A stretch of DNA of 64,000 nucleotides from Streptomyces sp. RKND-216 (GCF_004795255.1 NZ_SSBQ01000002.1:973001-1037000), one strand, 5' to 3'. Shown: positions 1 to 9,989, counted from the stretch's first letter. Notes: generated by a model from the letters alone, not told the origin. Translations and numbers: made by a program.

Positions 1-43
1 CGAACTTCCCTGGCTGCGGCCCCGACCGCCCACGACGACCTGA
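1..43 (+). CDS. 3' end of an upstream gene, possibly lycopene cyclase crtY (partial)
   Basis: A reading frame enters from the left edge and stops at a TGA at 41-43, reading ...LPWLRPRPPTTT. In other Streptomyces isorenieratene clusters the gene beside crtT on this side is the lycopene cyclase crtY, so position suggests a crtY tail. Only 13 codons are visible and none is diagnostic, so this is an inference from gene order. The gene would lie 29 bp upstream of crtT in the same operon. Confidence 0.35.
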   Translation, partial: ELPWLRPRPPTTT

Positions 44-72
44 CTCCTGCTCACACCCTCCCTGGAGACGCG

Positions 73-792
73 GTGCCCCTGCTGCACGACCAAGAACTCT
101 CCGCCGCCTTCGACCACGCCGCCGGCACCTACGACCGCTTCACGGCCGCCAACCCGGGCTACCGGGCCGGGCTCCGGCGCTCCGCGCGACGACTGCGCCT
201 TCCTGACCGCGGTGCGGCGCTGCGCATCCTGGATCTGGGCTGCGGCACCGGGTCCTCCACCGCCGCACTGCTGTCCGCCGCGCCACGGGCCCACGTCACC
301 GCCGTGGACGCGTCGGCGGGGATGCTGGAGCGGGCGGAGGCCAAACCGTGGCCGCCCGGTGCGGTGGAGTTCGTACACGGCCCCGCCGAGCAGCTCACCG
401 AAGCCGGGGTGCGGGGCCCGTTCGACGCGGTCTTCGCCGCGTACCTCTTCCGCAACCTCTCCGATCCCGACGGGGTACTGGCCGCTGTACGGGATCTGCT
501 GGCTCCGGCTGGGCGGCTGGCGGTGCACGAGTACACCCTCAGCGGCGCCCGGGCACACCGCGCGCTGTGGACGGGAGTCTGCCGGGGTGGTCTCGTCCCC
601 GTGGCGTCACTGCGCGGCGACGGCCGCCTGTACCGGCATCTGTGGCGCAGCGTCCTGGATTTCGACGATGCCCCCGACTTCCGTGCCCGGCTGCGGAGAG
701 CCGGGTTCGAGGACGTGCGGGTGCTTCCGGCCACCGGGTGGCAGTGGGGCATCGTCCACACCTTCGTCGCGCGCCGAGGGGGTGCCGCGTGA
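73..792 (+). CDS. crtT: SAM-dependent methyltransferase of the carotenoid cluster, CrtT-like
   Basis: This 239-aa protein is a class I SAM-dependent methyltransferase of the UbiE/COQ5 kind. The glycine-rich SAM loop ILDLGCGTG lies near residue 52, followed by an acidic VTAVDAS strand end and a DAVFAAYLFRNL motif IV region. The GTG start at 73 is chosen because GGAG sits 5 nt upstream; the frame stays open to the window edge, so a longer N-terminus cannot be excluded. Its stop overlaps the crtU start (TGATG), so the two are translationally coupled. CrtT is a fixed member of Streptomyces isorenieratene loci, but its substrate is not settled. The C-terminal half carries the usual substrate lid. 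No key residue appears to be missing. Confidence 0.8.
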   Translation: MPLLHDQELSAAFDHAAGTYDRFTAANPGYRAGLRRSARRLRLPDRGAALRILDLGCGTGSSTAALLSAAPRAHVTAVDASAGMLERAEAKPWPPGAVEFVHGPAEQLTEAGVRGPFDAVFAAYLFRNLSDPDGVLAAVRDLLAPAGRLAVHEYTLSGARAHRALWTGVCRGGLVPVASLRGDGRLYRHLWRSVLDFDDAPDFRARLRRAGFEDVRVLPATGWQWGIVHTFVARRGGAA

Positions 793-2336
793 TGCGTGTG
801 AATGCTCACGGCCGGGGACGACGTGGACGCGACCCGCGCGCGGAGGCGCTGCAGCCGCCGCCGGGGGCGCCGCGGCTGACGGGTGCGCCGCCGCGCGTCG
901 CGGTGGTCGGCGGCGGCATCGCCGGGCTCGCGGCGGCGACCGGACTGGCCGAACGTGGTGCGCGCGTCACGGTGTATGAGAGGGAGTCCGGGCTGGGCGG
1001 TCGGCTGCTGGGCTGGCCGGAGCGTCTCGCGGACGGCAGCCGGGTGACGATGAGCCGCGGCTTCCACGCCTTCTTTCGCCAGTACTACAACCTGCGGGGG
1101 CTGCTGCGGCGTGTGGACGGATCCCTCGGCATGCTCACGCCGCTCGCGGACTATCCGTTGTGGCACCACGACGGTCTGCGTGACGGGTTCCGCGGACTGC
1201 CCCGTACGCCGCCGTGGAACGCGGCGGCGTTCGTGGCCCGCAGCGAGGCCTTCGCCTGGCGGGATCTGACCCGGATCCGGCCGCGAGCGGCACTGTCGCT
1301 GCTGGATGTGCGGGTCCCGGAGGTGTACGCGCGCTTCGACGGCGCCAGCGCCGCCTCGTACCTGGACGCGATCGGGTTCCCGCCCGCCGCCCGGCATCTC
1401 GCGTTCGAGGTGTTCTCACGCAGCTTCTTCGCCGACCCGCGCGACTTCTCCGCCGCCGAACTCGTCCTGATGTTCCACATCTACTTCCTCGGCTCCAGCG
1501 AGGGCCTGCTGTTCGACGTCCCCCGCGAACCGTTCCCGCACGTGTTGTGGGAGCCGCTCGCCGGCTACCTGGCCCGCCACGGTGCACGGGTCCGGACCAA
1601 GACACCGGTGGAGACCGTGCAGCCGCGGGACGCAGGGTTCACGGTCGTCTCCGGGCCGGCCAGCGAGGAGGTGGATGCGGTGGTGCTCGCGCTGGACACC
1701 GCGGGTCTGCAGTCCCTCGTGGGGCGCTCCCCCGGCCTGGGCGACGCCGACTGGCGCTCGCGCGTGGCCGGGCTGCGCGCCGCGCCGCCGTTCCTGGTCT
1801 CCCGTCTGTGGCTGGACCGCCCGGTGGCCGCCGACCGGCCGGGGTTCCTGGGCACCAGCGGTTACGGCCCGCTGGACAACGTCAGCGTCCTCGACCGATG
1901 GGAGGGTGAGGCCCGCCGATGGGCGGAGCGCACCGGCGGTTCGGTCGTCGAACTGCATGCCTACGCCGTGGCCGACGGCACCGACCGCGCGGCCACGGAG
2001 GAGCAACTGACGGCACACCTGCACTCCGTGTATCCGGAAACGCGTCAGGCGCGGATCATCGATGTACGGCACGAATGGCGGGCGGACTGCCCGCTCTTCG
2101 AGGTGGGCGGTCACCCGCGCCGCCCCGGAGTGACCACGCCGCACGCACGGCTGATGCTCGCCGGCGATCTGGTGCGCACCGACCTGCCGGTGGCCCTGAT
2201 GGAGCGAGCCGCGACCACCGGATTCCAGGCGGCGAACGCCCTGTTGCGGCAGTGGGGTGTGCGCGGGCAGACGCTGTGGACCGTGCCGCGGGCGGGGCGC
2301 TCGGCCGCGCTGAGGGCCGCAGCGGCCCTGGCCTGA
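792..2336 (+). CDS. crtU: CrtU, beta-carotene desaturase/methyltransferase (isorenieratene synthase)
   Basis: This 514-aa FAD-dependent enzyme of the CrtI-related amine-oxidase-fold superfamily has the dinucleotide-binding motif VAVVGGGIAGLAAA near residue 37, then YERESGLGGRL. The C-terminal LMLAGDLVRTDLPVALMERA segment is the usual second FAD contact. In the established Streptomyces and Brevibacterium pathway CrtU turns the beta-ionone ends of beta-carotene into aromatic rings by desaturation and methyl migration, giving isorenieratene. I start it at the ATG at 792, which overlaps the crtT stop. An open frame runs upstream to 348 but lies inside crtT and is rejected. A GTG at 789 is a possible alternative. 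It converges with the crtEIB operon 46 bp away. Confidence 0.88.
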   Translation: MRVNAHGRGRRGRDPRAEALQPPPGAPRLTGAPPRVAVVGGGIAGLAAATGLAERGARVTVYERESGLGGRLLGWPERLADGSRVTMSRGFHAFFRQYYNLRGLLRRVDGSLGMLTPLADYPLWHHDGLRDGFRGLPRTPPWNAAAFVARSEAFAWRDLTRIRPRAALSLLDVRVPEVYARFDGASAASYLDAIGFPPAARHLAFEVFSRSFFADPRDFSAAELVLMFHIYFLGSSEGLLFDVPREPFPHVLWEPLAGYLARHGARVRTKTPVETVQPRDAGFTVVSGPASEEVDAVVLALDTAGLQSLVGRSPGLGDADWRSRVAGLRAAPPFLVSRLWLDRPVAADRPGFLGTSGYGPLDNVSVLDRWEGEARRWAERTGGSVVELHAYAVADGTDRAATEEQLTAHLHSVYPETRQARIIDVRHEWRADCPLFEVGGHPRRPGVTTPHARLMLAGDLVRTDLPVALMERAATTGFQAANALLRQWGVRGQTLWTVPRAGRSAALRAAAALA

Positions 2337-2382
2337 CCCGCAGCCCCGTTGCTCGCCCCGTTCGGGCTACCGGGTGGAGCGG

Positions 2383-3381
2383 TCAGCCGGGGAAACGACC
2401 GGTGGAGCGCAGCAGGTAGCGACGTTCGGCATAGGCGAGGTCGTCGCGCCACAGGCGCGCGGCCGCCGCACTCATGAGCGGACGCAGCAGCGGGGCGGCG
2501 CGCCGCGCGGCGACGAACCCGGTCCGTTCAGAGGTGGCGACGACGGCTTCGACGACACGCGTGCGGGGCCGGTCGTGCGTGTCGGGCCCGAGGGGGGTCG
2601 CGTGCGTCTCGACCACGGACCCCTCGCCTTCGCCTTCGACGATCCGCATGACGACGGTGCGGGGTCCGGGGGCGGTGAACGTCGCGCGCACGGGGACGAC
2701 GAGCCGGCCGGCCACCTTGAACGACACCCGTACGGTGAAGCCTTCGTCGGCGGCGTTCTCCACCGTGAGGTCGACGAAGGAGTAGGGGTGGAACCAGGCG
2801 CCGTGCCAGGGGTCGAGCCGGTTGGCGACCACGTCCTCCGGCTCGCAGACGCCTTGCGCGCTCATGACGGCGCCGACCGCGCCGGGCAGGGAGGGACGGG
2901 CGGGGACGAGCGGGCTCTGCATCGGGGACTCGCCTCCCAGCGCGTCCAGTCGCACCCAGACCAGCAGGCCGTCGTCGTGGGCGGGGTAGGGCTCCCAGCC
3001 GGCGAACGGCGCGCCGTCCAGCGCGAGACCGTGCCAGTGGCAGACCACTCTCCCGCAGCGCACCGGGCTGTCGCGCAGCGGCGCACCGAGGTGGGGACAG
3101 GCGCCCGGCCCCGCACGGAGCGCACCGTCGTCCCCGCGCCAGAGGATGACCTCCAGACCGCCCACGGTGCGGCCCAGGACGGTGCCCGGGCGCACCTCGC
3201 GGCTGCCTGCGACGACATACCAGTTGCCGGTCGGCCGAGCGGACGCCGTCTTCAGGGCGGCCGCGATGAGCGCGGGGCTCGCCTCCCGCCAGGTGGGCTC
3301 CTGAGCGTCCCAGCGGCTGGGCCGGCGGCGCCAGGAGAGCGGAAGACGAGGCCGGCGGCGCGGTGCGGGGAGCGGGCTCAT
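2383..3381 (-). CDS. Rieske [2Fe-2S] protein of the carotenoid operon (DUF5914-like)
   Basis: This 332-aa protein has an N-terminal Rieske domain of about residues 50-160. The two iron-sulfur binding boxes are visible as CPHLGAPL (CxH) and CHWHGLAL (CxxH), and the [10 protein letters not shown] strand resembles ring-hydroxylating oxygenases. The C-terminal part (about 170-330) has no mononuclear-iron triad that I can recognise and resembles the DUF5914 region found with Rieske domains in actinobacteria. Its ATG overlaps the crtB stop (ATGA), making it the last gene of crtE-I-B-x. That is the position named crtV in other Streptomyces, where crtV is annotated as a methylesterase-like protein, so I give no symbol. 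A redox role in carotenoid end-group modification is inferred. Confidence 0.75.
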   Translation of the reverse strand: MSPLPAPRRRPRLPLSWRRRPSRWDAQEPTWREASPALIAAALKTASARPTGNWYVVAGSREVRPGTVLGRTVGGLEVILWRGDDGALRAGPGACPHLGAPLRDSPVRCGRVVCHWHGLALDGAPFAGWEPYPAHDDGLLVWVRLDALGGESPMQSPLVPARPSLPGAVGAVMSAQGVCEPEDVVANRLDPWHGAWFHPYSFVDLTVENAADEGFTVRVSFKVAGRLVVPVRATFTAPGPRTVVMRIVEGEGEGSVVETHATPLGPDTHDRPRTRVVEAVVATSERTGFVAARRAAPLLRPLMSAAAARLWRDDLAYAERRYLLRSTGRFPG

Positions 3382-4388
3382 GCCGAGTCCTCTCGCGGCA
3401 GAACGGGGTGACGGACGGGTTCCGGCTTCCCGGGGCGTCGCCGTGCGGCGGACGGGGCGCGCCGCAGCCGGGCGGCGGCCACTCCCGTGACGCCGCGTGC
3501 GGCCACCACGGCGCGTCGGGCCGGCGAGACGGCGACGCGGCGGTGCAGCACCGGGTAGCCGGCGTCGGCGGCGGCGTCGAGGATCTCCGAGTACAGGGTG
3601 TAGGCGGCGCGGATGCAGGGGCGGGAGACGGGATCGAGCAGGGCGATGCCCGGCTCGGCCTCCCGGTACACCTCGCGGGTGAGGGCGTCGGCGGCCCGCA
3701 GGGCGCTGCTGATGCGTGGGTCGTGGCGTCCGGTGGCACGGCTCCACTGCAGCAGGCCCCGGTCGACGCCGTGGGCGGCCAGCAGGTCGCCGGGCAGGTA
3801 GACGCGGTCACGGTCGAGGTCCTCGCCGACGTCGCGGAGGAAATTGGTCAGCTGGAAGGCGACACCGAGCGCGGCAGCGTGGGCTTCGGCCTCCTCCGCC
3901 GGGACCACGGTGCCCAGCACCGGCATCATCTGCAGGCCGATGACGGCCGCCGAACCGTGCATGTAGGTCTGCAGAGCCGGATAGTCCGGGTAGGCGCGGA
4001 CCTGGAGGTCCATGCGCATGGACGCCATGAAGTCGGTGAAGTGGGTGTGGCAGATGCCGTAGGTGCGGGCCGTGTGCGCCACGGCTCGCACCACCGGTTC
4101 GCCGCTGGAGCCGGTACGGAGGCCGACGGCCAGCTCCTGCTCCCAGCGGCTCAGGGCTGCCGCCCGCTCGTGGACGGCGGCATCGGCGGCGAGGTCGTCG
4201 ACGATGTCGTCGGCCCAGCGGGCGAAGCCGTACAGTGCGTGCACTGCCGGGCGACGAGCGGGCGGCAGCAGGCGCGTGGCCAGGAAGTAGGTGCGGCCGT
4301 GGCGGGCGTTCAGGGCCCGGCACAGCGTGTAGTCCCGGCGCAGGCCCGGTTCGGTGATGCCGGCGGCAGTCAGTTCACGTGCCGTCAT
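3378..4388 (-). CDS. crtB: Phytoene synthase CrtB
   Basis: This 336-aa trans-isoprenyl diphosphate synthase condenses two geranylgeranyl diphosphates head-to-head into phytoene. Both aspartate-rich motifs are intact: ADDIVDD at residues 59-65 and [14 protein letters not shown] near residue 185, which also carries the usual arginines. The [12 protein letters not shown] signature near residue 31 is typical of bacterial CrtB. A basic Arg/Pro-rich tail of about 45 residues follows the catalytic fold. The start lies 14 bp inside the 3' end of crtI and the stop overlaps the next start, so the four genes read as one coupled operon. Confidence 0.93.
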   Translation of the reverse strand: MTARELTAAGITEPGLRRDYTLCRALNARHGRTYFLATRLLPPARRPAVHALYGFARWADDIVDDLAADAAVHERAAALSRWEQELAVGLRTGSSGEPVVRAVAHTARTYGICHTHFTDFMASMRMDLQVRAYPDYPALQTYMHGSAAVIGLQMMPVLGTVVPAEEAEAHAAALGVAFQLTNFLRDVGEDLDRDRVYLPGDLLAAHGVDRGLLQWSRATGRHDPRISSALRAADALTREVYREAEPGIALLDPVSRPCIRAAYTLYSEILDAAADAGYPVLHRRVAVSPARRAVVAARGVTGVAAARLRRAPSAARRRPGKPEPVRHPVLPREDSA

Positions 4389-5955
4389 GGTCGGTGCCTC
4401 CTGCCGGGATGCGGCTGCCGCAGTGCGGCATGCTTTCGGCGCAGTGGTGGTGACGGGACGCGGGAAGCGCCCTCGCTCCGGTGATCCGCTGAGCGGCGAG
4501 CTTCCCGGAGATGAGGACCGTGGGGACGCCGACGCCCGGGGTGGTTCCGCAGCCGGCGAGGACGCCGTTGGTGGTGCCCCGCATCAGGTTGCGGGGACGG
4601 AACGGGCCGGTCTGCGCGAACGTGTGGGCGGCGGAGAAGGGGGTGCCTGCGGCCATGCCCTGGGCCGTCCAGTCGGCGGGGGTCACCAGTTGCTCGTCCT
4701 CGATGGAGGTGCTCAGGCCGGTCAGGCCGCGGCGTTCGAGCTCGGCGACCAGCTGGTCCCGGTAGCGGGGTCCCAGGTCGCGCCAGGCGGCGGGGCTCGG
4801 GCCGATGTCGGTGTTGGGGCAGGGCGCCAGGATGTAGTGCAGGTGCCTACCCGGTGGGGCGAGGCCGGGGTCGTGGGCGGTGGGGCGTGAGATCAGCAGC
4901 GACGGGTCGGTCATCAGCCGCCCGTGGCGGGTGAGTTCGTCGAAGGTGCGATGCCAGGCGTGACCGAACGAGAGGGTGTGGTGCTGCAGCTCGTCCCAGG
5001 TGCGGTCGGTTCCGGCGTGCAGCACGACGGCGGACGGTGAGTGCCGCAGCCGAAGCGGTCGGCGCGGTGTGCGGCCCAGCAGGCCGTAGGCGGCGGGCAG
5101 GTCACAGGTCAGGACGGCTGCGTCGCAGGGCAGGCGGCGACCGTCGGCGGTGCGCACGGCGCGAATCCGGTCGCCGGACCGCTCCAGGCTGCCGACCTCG
5201 GTGTTCCAGTGGAAGGTGGCTCCGGCCTCGGCTGCTGCCGCGGTCATGGCACGAGCGACGGCGTGGATGCCACCGGTGGGAAAGTACACGCCTGCCACGG
5301 TGTCCATGTAGGCGATGACCGCGTAGGCCGCCAACGCCTTGGCCGGGGGCACCCCGGCGTAGAGCGACTGGAAGGTGAAGACGCGCCGCAGCCGCTCGTC
5401 GCGCAGGAAGTGGCCGATGCGGGTCTCCAGGCGGCCGAAGCCGCCGAGTGCGGCCAGCCGCGCCAGGTCCGGGTGCAGAAGGTCGAGGGGAGAGTCGAAG
5501 TGGGCGTCGATGAAACGGCGCATCTGCACGCGGTACAGGCGCTGCAGCCAACAGCGGAGAGCGCGGTACCCGGCTGCCTCGCGTGGCCCGGCGAAGCGGT
5601 GGATCTCCTCCTCCATCGCTTCCGCGTCGGTGTGCACGTCCAGGCTCGAGCCGTCGGCGAAAAGCGCCCGGTAGGCGGGGTGAAGCTGTGTCAGCTCCAG
5701 TCGGCCCCTGACCGACGTGCCCACGGCGGCGAACGCCTCGTCCAGGAGATGCGGCATGGTGAGCACGGTGGGGCCGGTGTCGAGCCGGAAGCCGCCGAGG
5801 TCGGTGCGGCCGGCCCGGCCGCCCGGTCCGGCATCGCGTTCGACGACGGTCACCTCCCGACCGGAGCCGAGCAGATGCAGTGCTGCGGAGAGCCCGGAGA
5901 GTCCCGCGCCGACCACCACGACGCGGTCGGTGGGGCCGGGAACCGTTCGCGTCAC
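4375..5955 (-). CDS. crtI: Phytoene desaturase CrtI
   Basis: This 526-aa FAD-dependent desaturase takes phytoene to lycopene. The N-terminal [17 protein letters not shown]ossmann motif (from about residue 12) is followed by [13 protein letters not shown] and by [13 protein letters not shown]. The C-terminus carries the bacterial CrtI signature [19 protein letters not shown], which closes the FAD site. The length is normal apart from a tail of about 30 residues that overlaps the crtB start. Its ATG overlaps the crtE stop (ATGA). All expected motifs are present, so I expect an active enzyme. Confidence 0.93.
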   Translation of the reverse strand: MTRTVPGPTDRVVVVGAGLSGLSAALHLLGSGREVTVVERDAGPGGRAGRTDLGGFRLDTGPTVLTMPHLLDEAFAAVGTSVRGRLELTQLHPAYRALFADGSSLDVHTDAEAMEEEIHRFAGPREAAGYRALRCWLQRLYRVQMRRFIDAHFDSPLDLLHPDLARLAALGGFGRLETRIGHFLRDERLRRVFTFQSLYAGVPPAKALAAYAVIAYMDTVAGVYFPTGGIHAVARAMTAAAAEAGATFHWNTEVGSLERSGDRIRAVRTADGRRLPCDAAVLTCDLPAAYGLLGRTPRRPLRLRHSPSAVVLHAGTDRTWDELQHHTLSFGHAWHRTFDELTRHGRLMTDPSLLISRPTAHDPGLAPPGRHLHYILAPCPNTDIGPSPAAWRDLGPRYRDQLVAELERRGLTGLSTSIEDEQLVTPADWTAQGMAAGTPFSAAHTFAQTGPFRPRNLMRGTTNGVLAGCGTTPGVGVPTVLISGKLAAQRITGARALPASRHHHCAESMPHCGSRIPAGGTDHDGT

Positions 5956-7157
5956 GTACTCCTCCGGTCCGTTGCAACCCCCGGGGCTCCGGGGACGACG
6001 CGGGTGGCGGCGTGGACGAGGTCGACGAGCCGCTGCTCGGCGTCGGAGTCGAGCCGGGCGCGGGCAAGCTCTGTGGTGGCGTGCCTCACCAGCGCCTCGA
6101 TCCGCTCGGTCACGGCGTCACGTGCGCCGACCCGGACCAGCGCGTGCCGGTACTCCTCCAGGGCTTCGGCGCCCAGGTGGGAGTCGGCGAAGACGCGTCT
6201 CATCACCTCCAGCGCCTGATGGTCCTCGCACGCTTCCGCCCGTTGCCACGCGAGGGCCGCCAGATGGGTGGCCTTCCCCTCGCGCACGTCCTCCCCTGCC
6301 GGCTTTCCGGTGGCGGCCGGGTCGCCGAACACGCCGTCGAGGTCGTCGCGGAGCTGGAAGGCGAGGCCCGCGCTGTGCCCTGCGGCCTCCAGGCACCTGC
6401 GGGTGTGTGGGGAAGCGCCCGCGAGGGCCGCGCCCATGCCCAGTGGCCGCCGCACGGTGTAGGCCGCCGTCTTCAGCGCCGCCACCCGCAAGGCGCTTTC
6501 GGGGGAGAACGCTCCGACGGCCTGCGTGCGCAGATCCAGGTACTGGCCGGCGACCATCTCGGCCCGCATGGCCCGCCACCCGAGGTCTTCGCCACGTGGA
6601 GCTGCGCGCTCGCGTGTCGCCTCGGCGAACAGGTCCTCGGCCCACATCAGAGCGAGATCACCGGCCAGCACGGCACCGCTCGTGCCGAACGCCTCCGGCG
6701 AGCCGTTCATGCCGACCCCGCGATGGCGGGCGGCGAAGTCCATGTGGAGGGCCGGCCTTCCGCGCCGCGTCTCTGAGCGATCCATCACATCGTCATGGAT
6801 CAGGGCGAGCGCCTGCAGCAACTCGAGAGAAGCCGCAGCTTTCAGCGCGCCGCTCGCCTCGGGCTCCCGGCCCGAGCCCCCCGCAGCACGCCACCCCCAC
6901 CAGAGGAACGAGGCACGCAGCCTCTTGCCGCCGCGCAGGACGAAGTCCGCGACGGGCCGGGCGACCTCGTCGCAGAACACCTCATCGAGTGAAGCCGCTT
7001 CGACCACACGGTCCTCCAGCCACGAGGCCAGAAGTGCCTCTACGGCTCCCGGAGTGTCGACGTCCGGGTGCGGAGTCTGCGTGCCGCAGCGGGACCACAG
7101 TGGGGTTTGCGGGCTCACAGGACAGGTGCGGTCCTCCGTCTCGGACGAGAGAGTCAT
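5952..7157 (-). CDS. crtE: Geranylgeranyl diphosphate synthase CrtE
   Basis: This 401-aa polyprenyl synthase makes the C20 precursor for crtB. The first aspartate-rich motif HDDVMDRSETRRG is near residue 120 and the second, QLRDDLDGVFGD, is near residue 272. The GGKRLRASF motif near residue 77 also fits. The chosen ATG at 7157 has an AAGGAGG directly upstream but only one base away, which is unusually tight, so the true start could be a GTG a few codons downstream. Upstream open frame to 7394 looks non-coding. It is the first gene of the crtE-I-B-Rieske operon. A promoter is expected in the 332 bp before it, but I see no clear hexamers. Confidence 0.9.
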   Translation of the reverse strand: MTLSSETEDRTCPVSPQTPLWSRCGTQTPHPDVDTPGAVEALLASWLEDRVVEAASLDEVFCDEVARPVADFVLRGGKRLRASFLWWGWRAAGGSGREPEASGALKAAASLELLQALALIHDDVMDRSETRRGRPALHMDFAARHRGVGMNGSPEAFGTSGAVLAGDLALMWAEDLFAEATRERAAPRGEDLGWRAMRAEMVAGQYLDLRTQAVGAFSPESALRVAALKTAAYTVRRPLGMGAALAGASPHTRRCLEAAGHSAGLAFQLRDDLDGVFGDPAATGKPAGEDVREGKATHLAALAWQRAEACEDHQALEVMRRVFADSHLGAEALEEYRHALVRVGARDAVTERIEALVRHATTELARARLDSDAEQRLVDLVHAATRVVPGAPGVATDRRST

Positions 7158-7489
7158 GCCTCCTTCTACCGGAGAAGCGGCGCGATCGGATTCAACGCCA
7201 CGAGCATGGGCCCGACGGCCCCGGCGGCGGTTCCGCGTGCCCACCGGTACGAGCCGCCCCGCCGAAGAGCGGCGACGTACGGTCCTGCCCGGGGGCGCGG
7301 GTGCCGGGAGCCGTGGAGGGGAGGGCCGAGCGGCAGTGGTTCCGGACCACGCCTCGTGCTTCTGCCGTCTGCCGGCCGTCGGAGGCTGACGCACCCCCGC
7401 ACGAGAAGTCCCGCAGGGGGCGGACGGCCGGGGACCCGCCCGGTCCGCGCAGACACGGGCCGGACGGGACCGGCCGGGCGGCCGGGGGG
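7158..7489. other. 332-bp intergenic region upstream of crtE
   Basis: No gene is supported here. Near its right end, just after the P450 stop, is a short inverted repeat (6-bp arms CCGGCC/GGCCGG at 7470-7485, 4-nt loop) that may weakly terminate the terpene-P450 transcript. The crt operon promoter should lie here. In other Streptomyces the crt genes are light-controlled through the ECF sigma factor LitS, but I could not identify a matching promoter by eye and no litR/litS gene is in the window. Confidence 0.4.
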
Positions 7490-8836
7490 CTACGTCCGGC
7501 GGGACACGACCCGCATCGGCAGCTTGTCCGGGTGTGCGACGGCGGAGGCGACTTCGCGGACCGTGTGGCCCGGGAGGGGCTCGAACCGCCAGCGGGAGAG
7601 GACGGTGGCCATCGCGATGGCGATCTCCGTCAGCGCGAAGCCGTCACCGATGCACTTGCGGTTCCCCGCGCCGAAGGGGATGTACCCCTCACGGGGCCGC
7701 CCTTCCCGGCGTTCGGGCAACCAGCGGTCCGGGTCGAAGGTGTGCGGGTCGTCGTAGAGGCGTTCGTCGCGGTGCAGGGAGTAGAGGCTGAAGGCGAGTT
7801 CGGTGCCCTCCTCCAGGCGGTGACCTGCGAGTTCCACCGGTTTCGTGACGCGGCGCATGAGGAGCGGCACCGAGTGCATACGGCCGATCTCGTCGATCAC
7901 CTGCCGGGTGTAGGTCAGCTTCGGGAGGTCCTCGAAGGCGATGTTCCCGTCCGGTGCCACCTCGTCGATCTCCGCGAGGAGCTTCTTCTCCACTTCCGGT
8001 GCCTTGGCGAGTTCGTGGAAGGTCCAGGCGAGGGTGGAGGCGGTCGTCTCGGTGCCGGCGAACATGATGGCGACGAGTTCGTCCCGGATCTCGCGGTCGG
8101 TGAGCTTCTCCCCGGTGTCCGCGTCGCGGGCGTTGAGCAGCATGGACAGCAGGTCGTTGTAGTCGACGTCGCCTTCCTTGTGGGAGGCGGCGATGACGTC
8201 GTCGATGACCGTGCGCAACCTCTTCGCCGCCTGGTTGAAGCGCCGGTTCGCCGGAATCGGCAGGTGGTCGAGCAGGCGCGGGGTGACCGCCCGCAGCAGG
8301 GCGTAGCGCAGCAGGATCGGCACGTCGACGCGGACGGCTTCGGCGGCGGGCCGGCTGATGTCGGCGGAGAACATCGTCTCGGCCAGGGTGCCCACGGAGA
8401 ACTCGGCGAGTTCCTGGTCGACCTGGACGGTCTGCCCGTCGGTCCACGCGTCGGCCATGGCACGCGCGCGGGCGGCCATGGTCGCGGCGTACCCGGCGAT
8501 CTTGGCCTGGTGGAAGCTGGGCTGCATCAGCCGCCGGTGCCGTTTGTGGATGTGGCTGGGAGCGGTGGGCAGGGAGTCCCCGACCAGGACGCGGGCGCGG
8601 ACGAAGAAGCGGCCTTTGTCCAGGTGGCGCGCCTTGGTGACGAGCAGTTCGTGGGTCAGCTCGGCACTGTTGACGAAGTAGATGGGCAGGGTTCCCACGT
8701 CGACCCGTACGAAGTCGCCGGTGTGCCGCAGCGACTGCATGAAGTCGAGCGGGCGGCGGGCCAGTGGGAGGACGTGTCCGATGAGCGGTATGCGGCCCGG
8801 TGCTCGTGGCACAGCGGCGGCGCTGGTTGCGGCCAT
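7490..8836 (-). CDS. Cytochrome P450 paired with the terpene synthase
   Basis: This 448-aa P450 has the I-helix oxygen-binding motif FAGTETTAS, the K-helix EIGR (EXXR) motif, and the heme loop FGAGNRKCIGDGF with the Cys near residue 395. It belongs to the class whose heme loop ends in CIG, like the terpene-oxidising CYP170-type enzymes. The start at 8836 is chosen because AAGGA lies 9 nt upstream; a GTG at 8839 and an ATG at 8860 are alternatives. It is the second gene after the terpene synthase, about 31 bp downstream, so it most likely oxidises that enzyme's hydrocarbon or alcohol product. Its redox partners are not encoded nearby. Confidence 0.87.
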   Translation of the reverse strand: MAATSAAAVPRAPGRIPLIGHVLPLARRPLDFMQSLRHTGDFVRVDVGTLPIYFVNSAELTHELLVTKARHLDKGRFFVRARVLVGDSLPTAPSHIHKRHRRLMQPSFHQAKIAGYAATMAARARAMADAWTDGQTVQVDQELAEFSVGTLAETMFSADISRPAAEAVRVDVPILLRYALLRAVTPRLLDHLPIPANRRFNQAAKRLRTVIDDVIAASHKEGDVDYNDLLSMLLNARDADTGEKLTDREIRDELVAIMFAGTETTASTLAWTFHELAKAPEVEKKLLAEIDEVAPDGNIAFEDLPKLTYTRQVIDEIGRMHSVPLLMRRVTKPVELAGHRLEEGTELAFSLYSLHRDERLYDDPHTFDPDRWLPERREGRPREGYIPFGAGNRKCIGDGFALTEIAIAMATVLSRWRFEPLPGHTVREVASAVAHPDKLPMRVVSRRT

Positions 8837-8867
8837 CACGGCGTTTCCTTGTCTCGGCACCTGGCCG

Positions 8868-9989
8868 TCAGTTCGCCATCAGTTCGGTGAGGAGGGTCTT
8901 CTGCTGCGCCGGCGGGGGCGAGGGGGCGTCCTGCGCTCGGGGCAGCAGGTCCCACCACCAGGCGACGCAGGGGATGTCCAGCGGCTCGCTGCTGTCGTCG
9001 GTCGGGGCGTCGAGGAAGGTGGAGGGCAGCCGTGCCGGGTCGTCGGGGGTGGTGTAGCGGTGGGAGCTGATGCCCCAGTCCTGCGCGCCCCGGATGAAGT
9101 GGCCGAGGCTGCGCAGGTACTGCCGCAGCCGCGGGCTGTCGACGGTGGACGTCAGGTGGTCGCAGAGCCTCTCGAAGAGCACCATGACGCGGTCGCGCTG
9201 GGCGACTGCGGTCCGCAGTGCGTCTTCCGGGGCCAGTCCTCGGTGGTGCTGGAGGACGCGCAGCACGTTGAGGTAGTGCTGACCGGCGCGGCTCTCCTTG
9301 TGGTAGGAGAAGAGGTCGTTGTCCCAGGTGATGACGAAGTAGGCCATCTCGGCTGCGGCCCGGACCGACCGGTGGTCGCGCTCGCCGGGATCGAGTTCGT
9401 AGCCGTGCCCCATCTCCAGCAGCGGCAGGACGACGGAGGTGGCACCGTCGTAGAGGCGCATGAGGGTGTAGTCGTTGAGGTCGGGGACCGTCGCGTGACT
9501 GCGGTGGCCGGCTTCCCACACCACGGAGAGGAAGTACTCGCGCAGTGCGTCCACCCAGCGGGTCACCTGGGCCGGCGTGCCGTGGTGGGCCATGCGGCGG
9601 CTCAGGTCTCGCAGGCCGCGGGCGAGGGGGTCCTGCTGCAGCATCGGCGCTTCGGGATTCTGGGCGACGCGCAGCAGGCGGGAGAGCTCACCGGCGAGCA
9701 GCCCCGGGTCGGCGCCGAGTTCTCCCTCCTCGCAGTGGCCGTCGTCGACGCCGAACAGCCAGAGGATGAAGTCGGCGAGGAGCCGGGCGACTTCTTCGTC
9801 GCCTTCGGGGAGGATGCGCGCGGCGAAGGTGCCGATCTCGCTGGCGACGAGCTTGTCACGCAGTTCCGTCGAGCCTATGCCGAAGGCGTGCGCCCATGCG
9901 GCGTTCTGACGGTCGACGGCCTGGTGCCGCGGGTGGATGGCCGGGGGTATCGGAGAGTAGACGGGCGGGACGAGCAACCCGTGGTGCAC
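8868..9989 (-). CDS. Class I terpene synthase (sesquiterpene cyclase type)
   Basis: This 373-aa bacterial class I terpene cyclase has an aspartate-rich motif DDGHCE at residues 82-87 and an NSE triad NDLFSYHKE (N224, S228, E232). The effector segment RLYDG supplies R178, D181 and G182. Motif spacing matches bacterial sesquiterpene cyclases such as selinadiene synthase, but the product cannot be read from sequence. The GTG start at 9989 has GAGGTG 8 nt upstream. The next gene is a P450 in the same orientation, so together they look like a small terpene-alcohol or ketone operon. Because crtE lies downstream, a diterpene substrate is a less likely alternative. Confidence 0.85.
   Translation of the reverse strand: MHHGLLVPPVYSPIPPAIHPRHQAVDRQNAAWAHAFGIGSTELRDKLVASEIGTFAARILPEGDEEVARLLADFILWLFGVDDGHCEEGELGADPGLLAGELSRLLRVAQNPEAPMLQQDPLARGLRDLSRRMAHHGTPAQVTRWVDALREYFLSVVWEAGHRSHATVPDLNDYTLMRLYDGATSVVLPLLEMGHGYELDPGERDHRSVRAAAEMAYFVITWDNDLFSYHKESRAGQHYLNVLRVLQHHRGLAPEDALRTAVAQRDRVMVLFERLCDHLTSTVDSPRLRQYLRSLGHFIRGAQDWGISSHRYTTPDDPARLPSTFLDAPTDDSSEPLDIPCVAWWWDLLPRAQDAPSPPPAQQKTLLTELMAN

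Noticed and set aside
348..791. In-frame upstream extension of crtU
   Set aside because: It lies wholly inside crtT, and the family alignment begins after 792.
5717..8890. Open frame of 1,057 codons on the + strand
   Set aside because: It is antisense to crtI, crtE and the P450, has low-complexity Arg/Pro/Gly composition and no recognisable domain. It is an artefact of high third-position GC.
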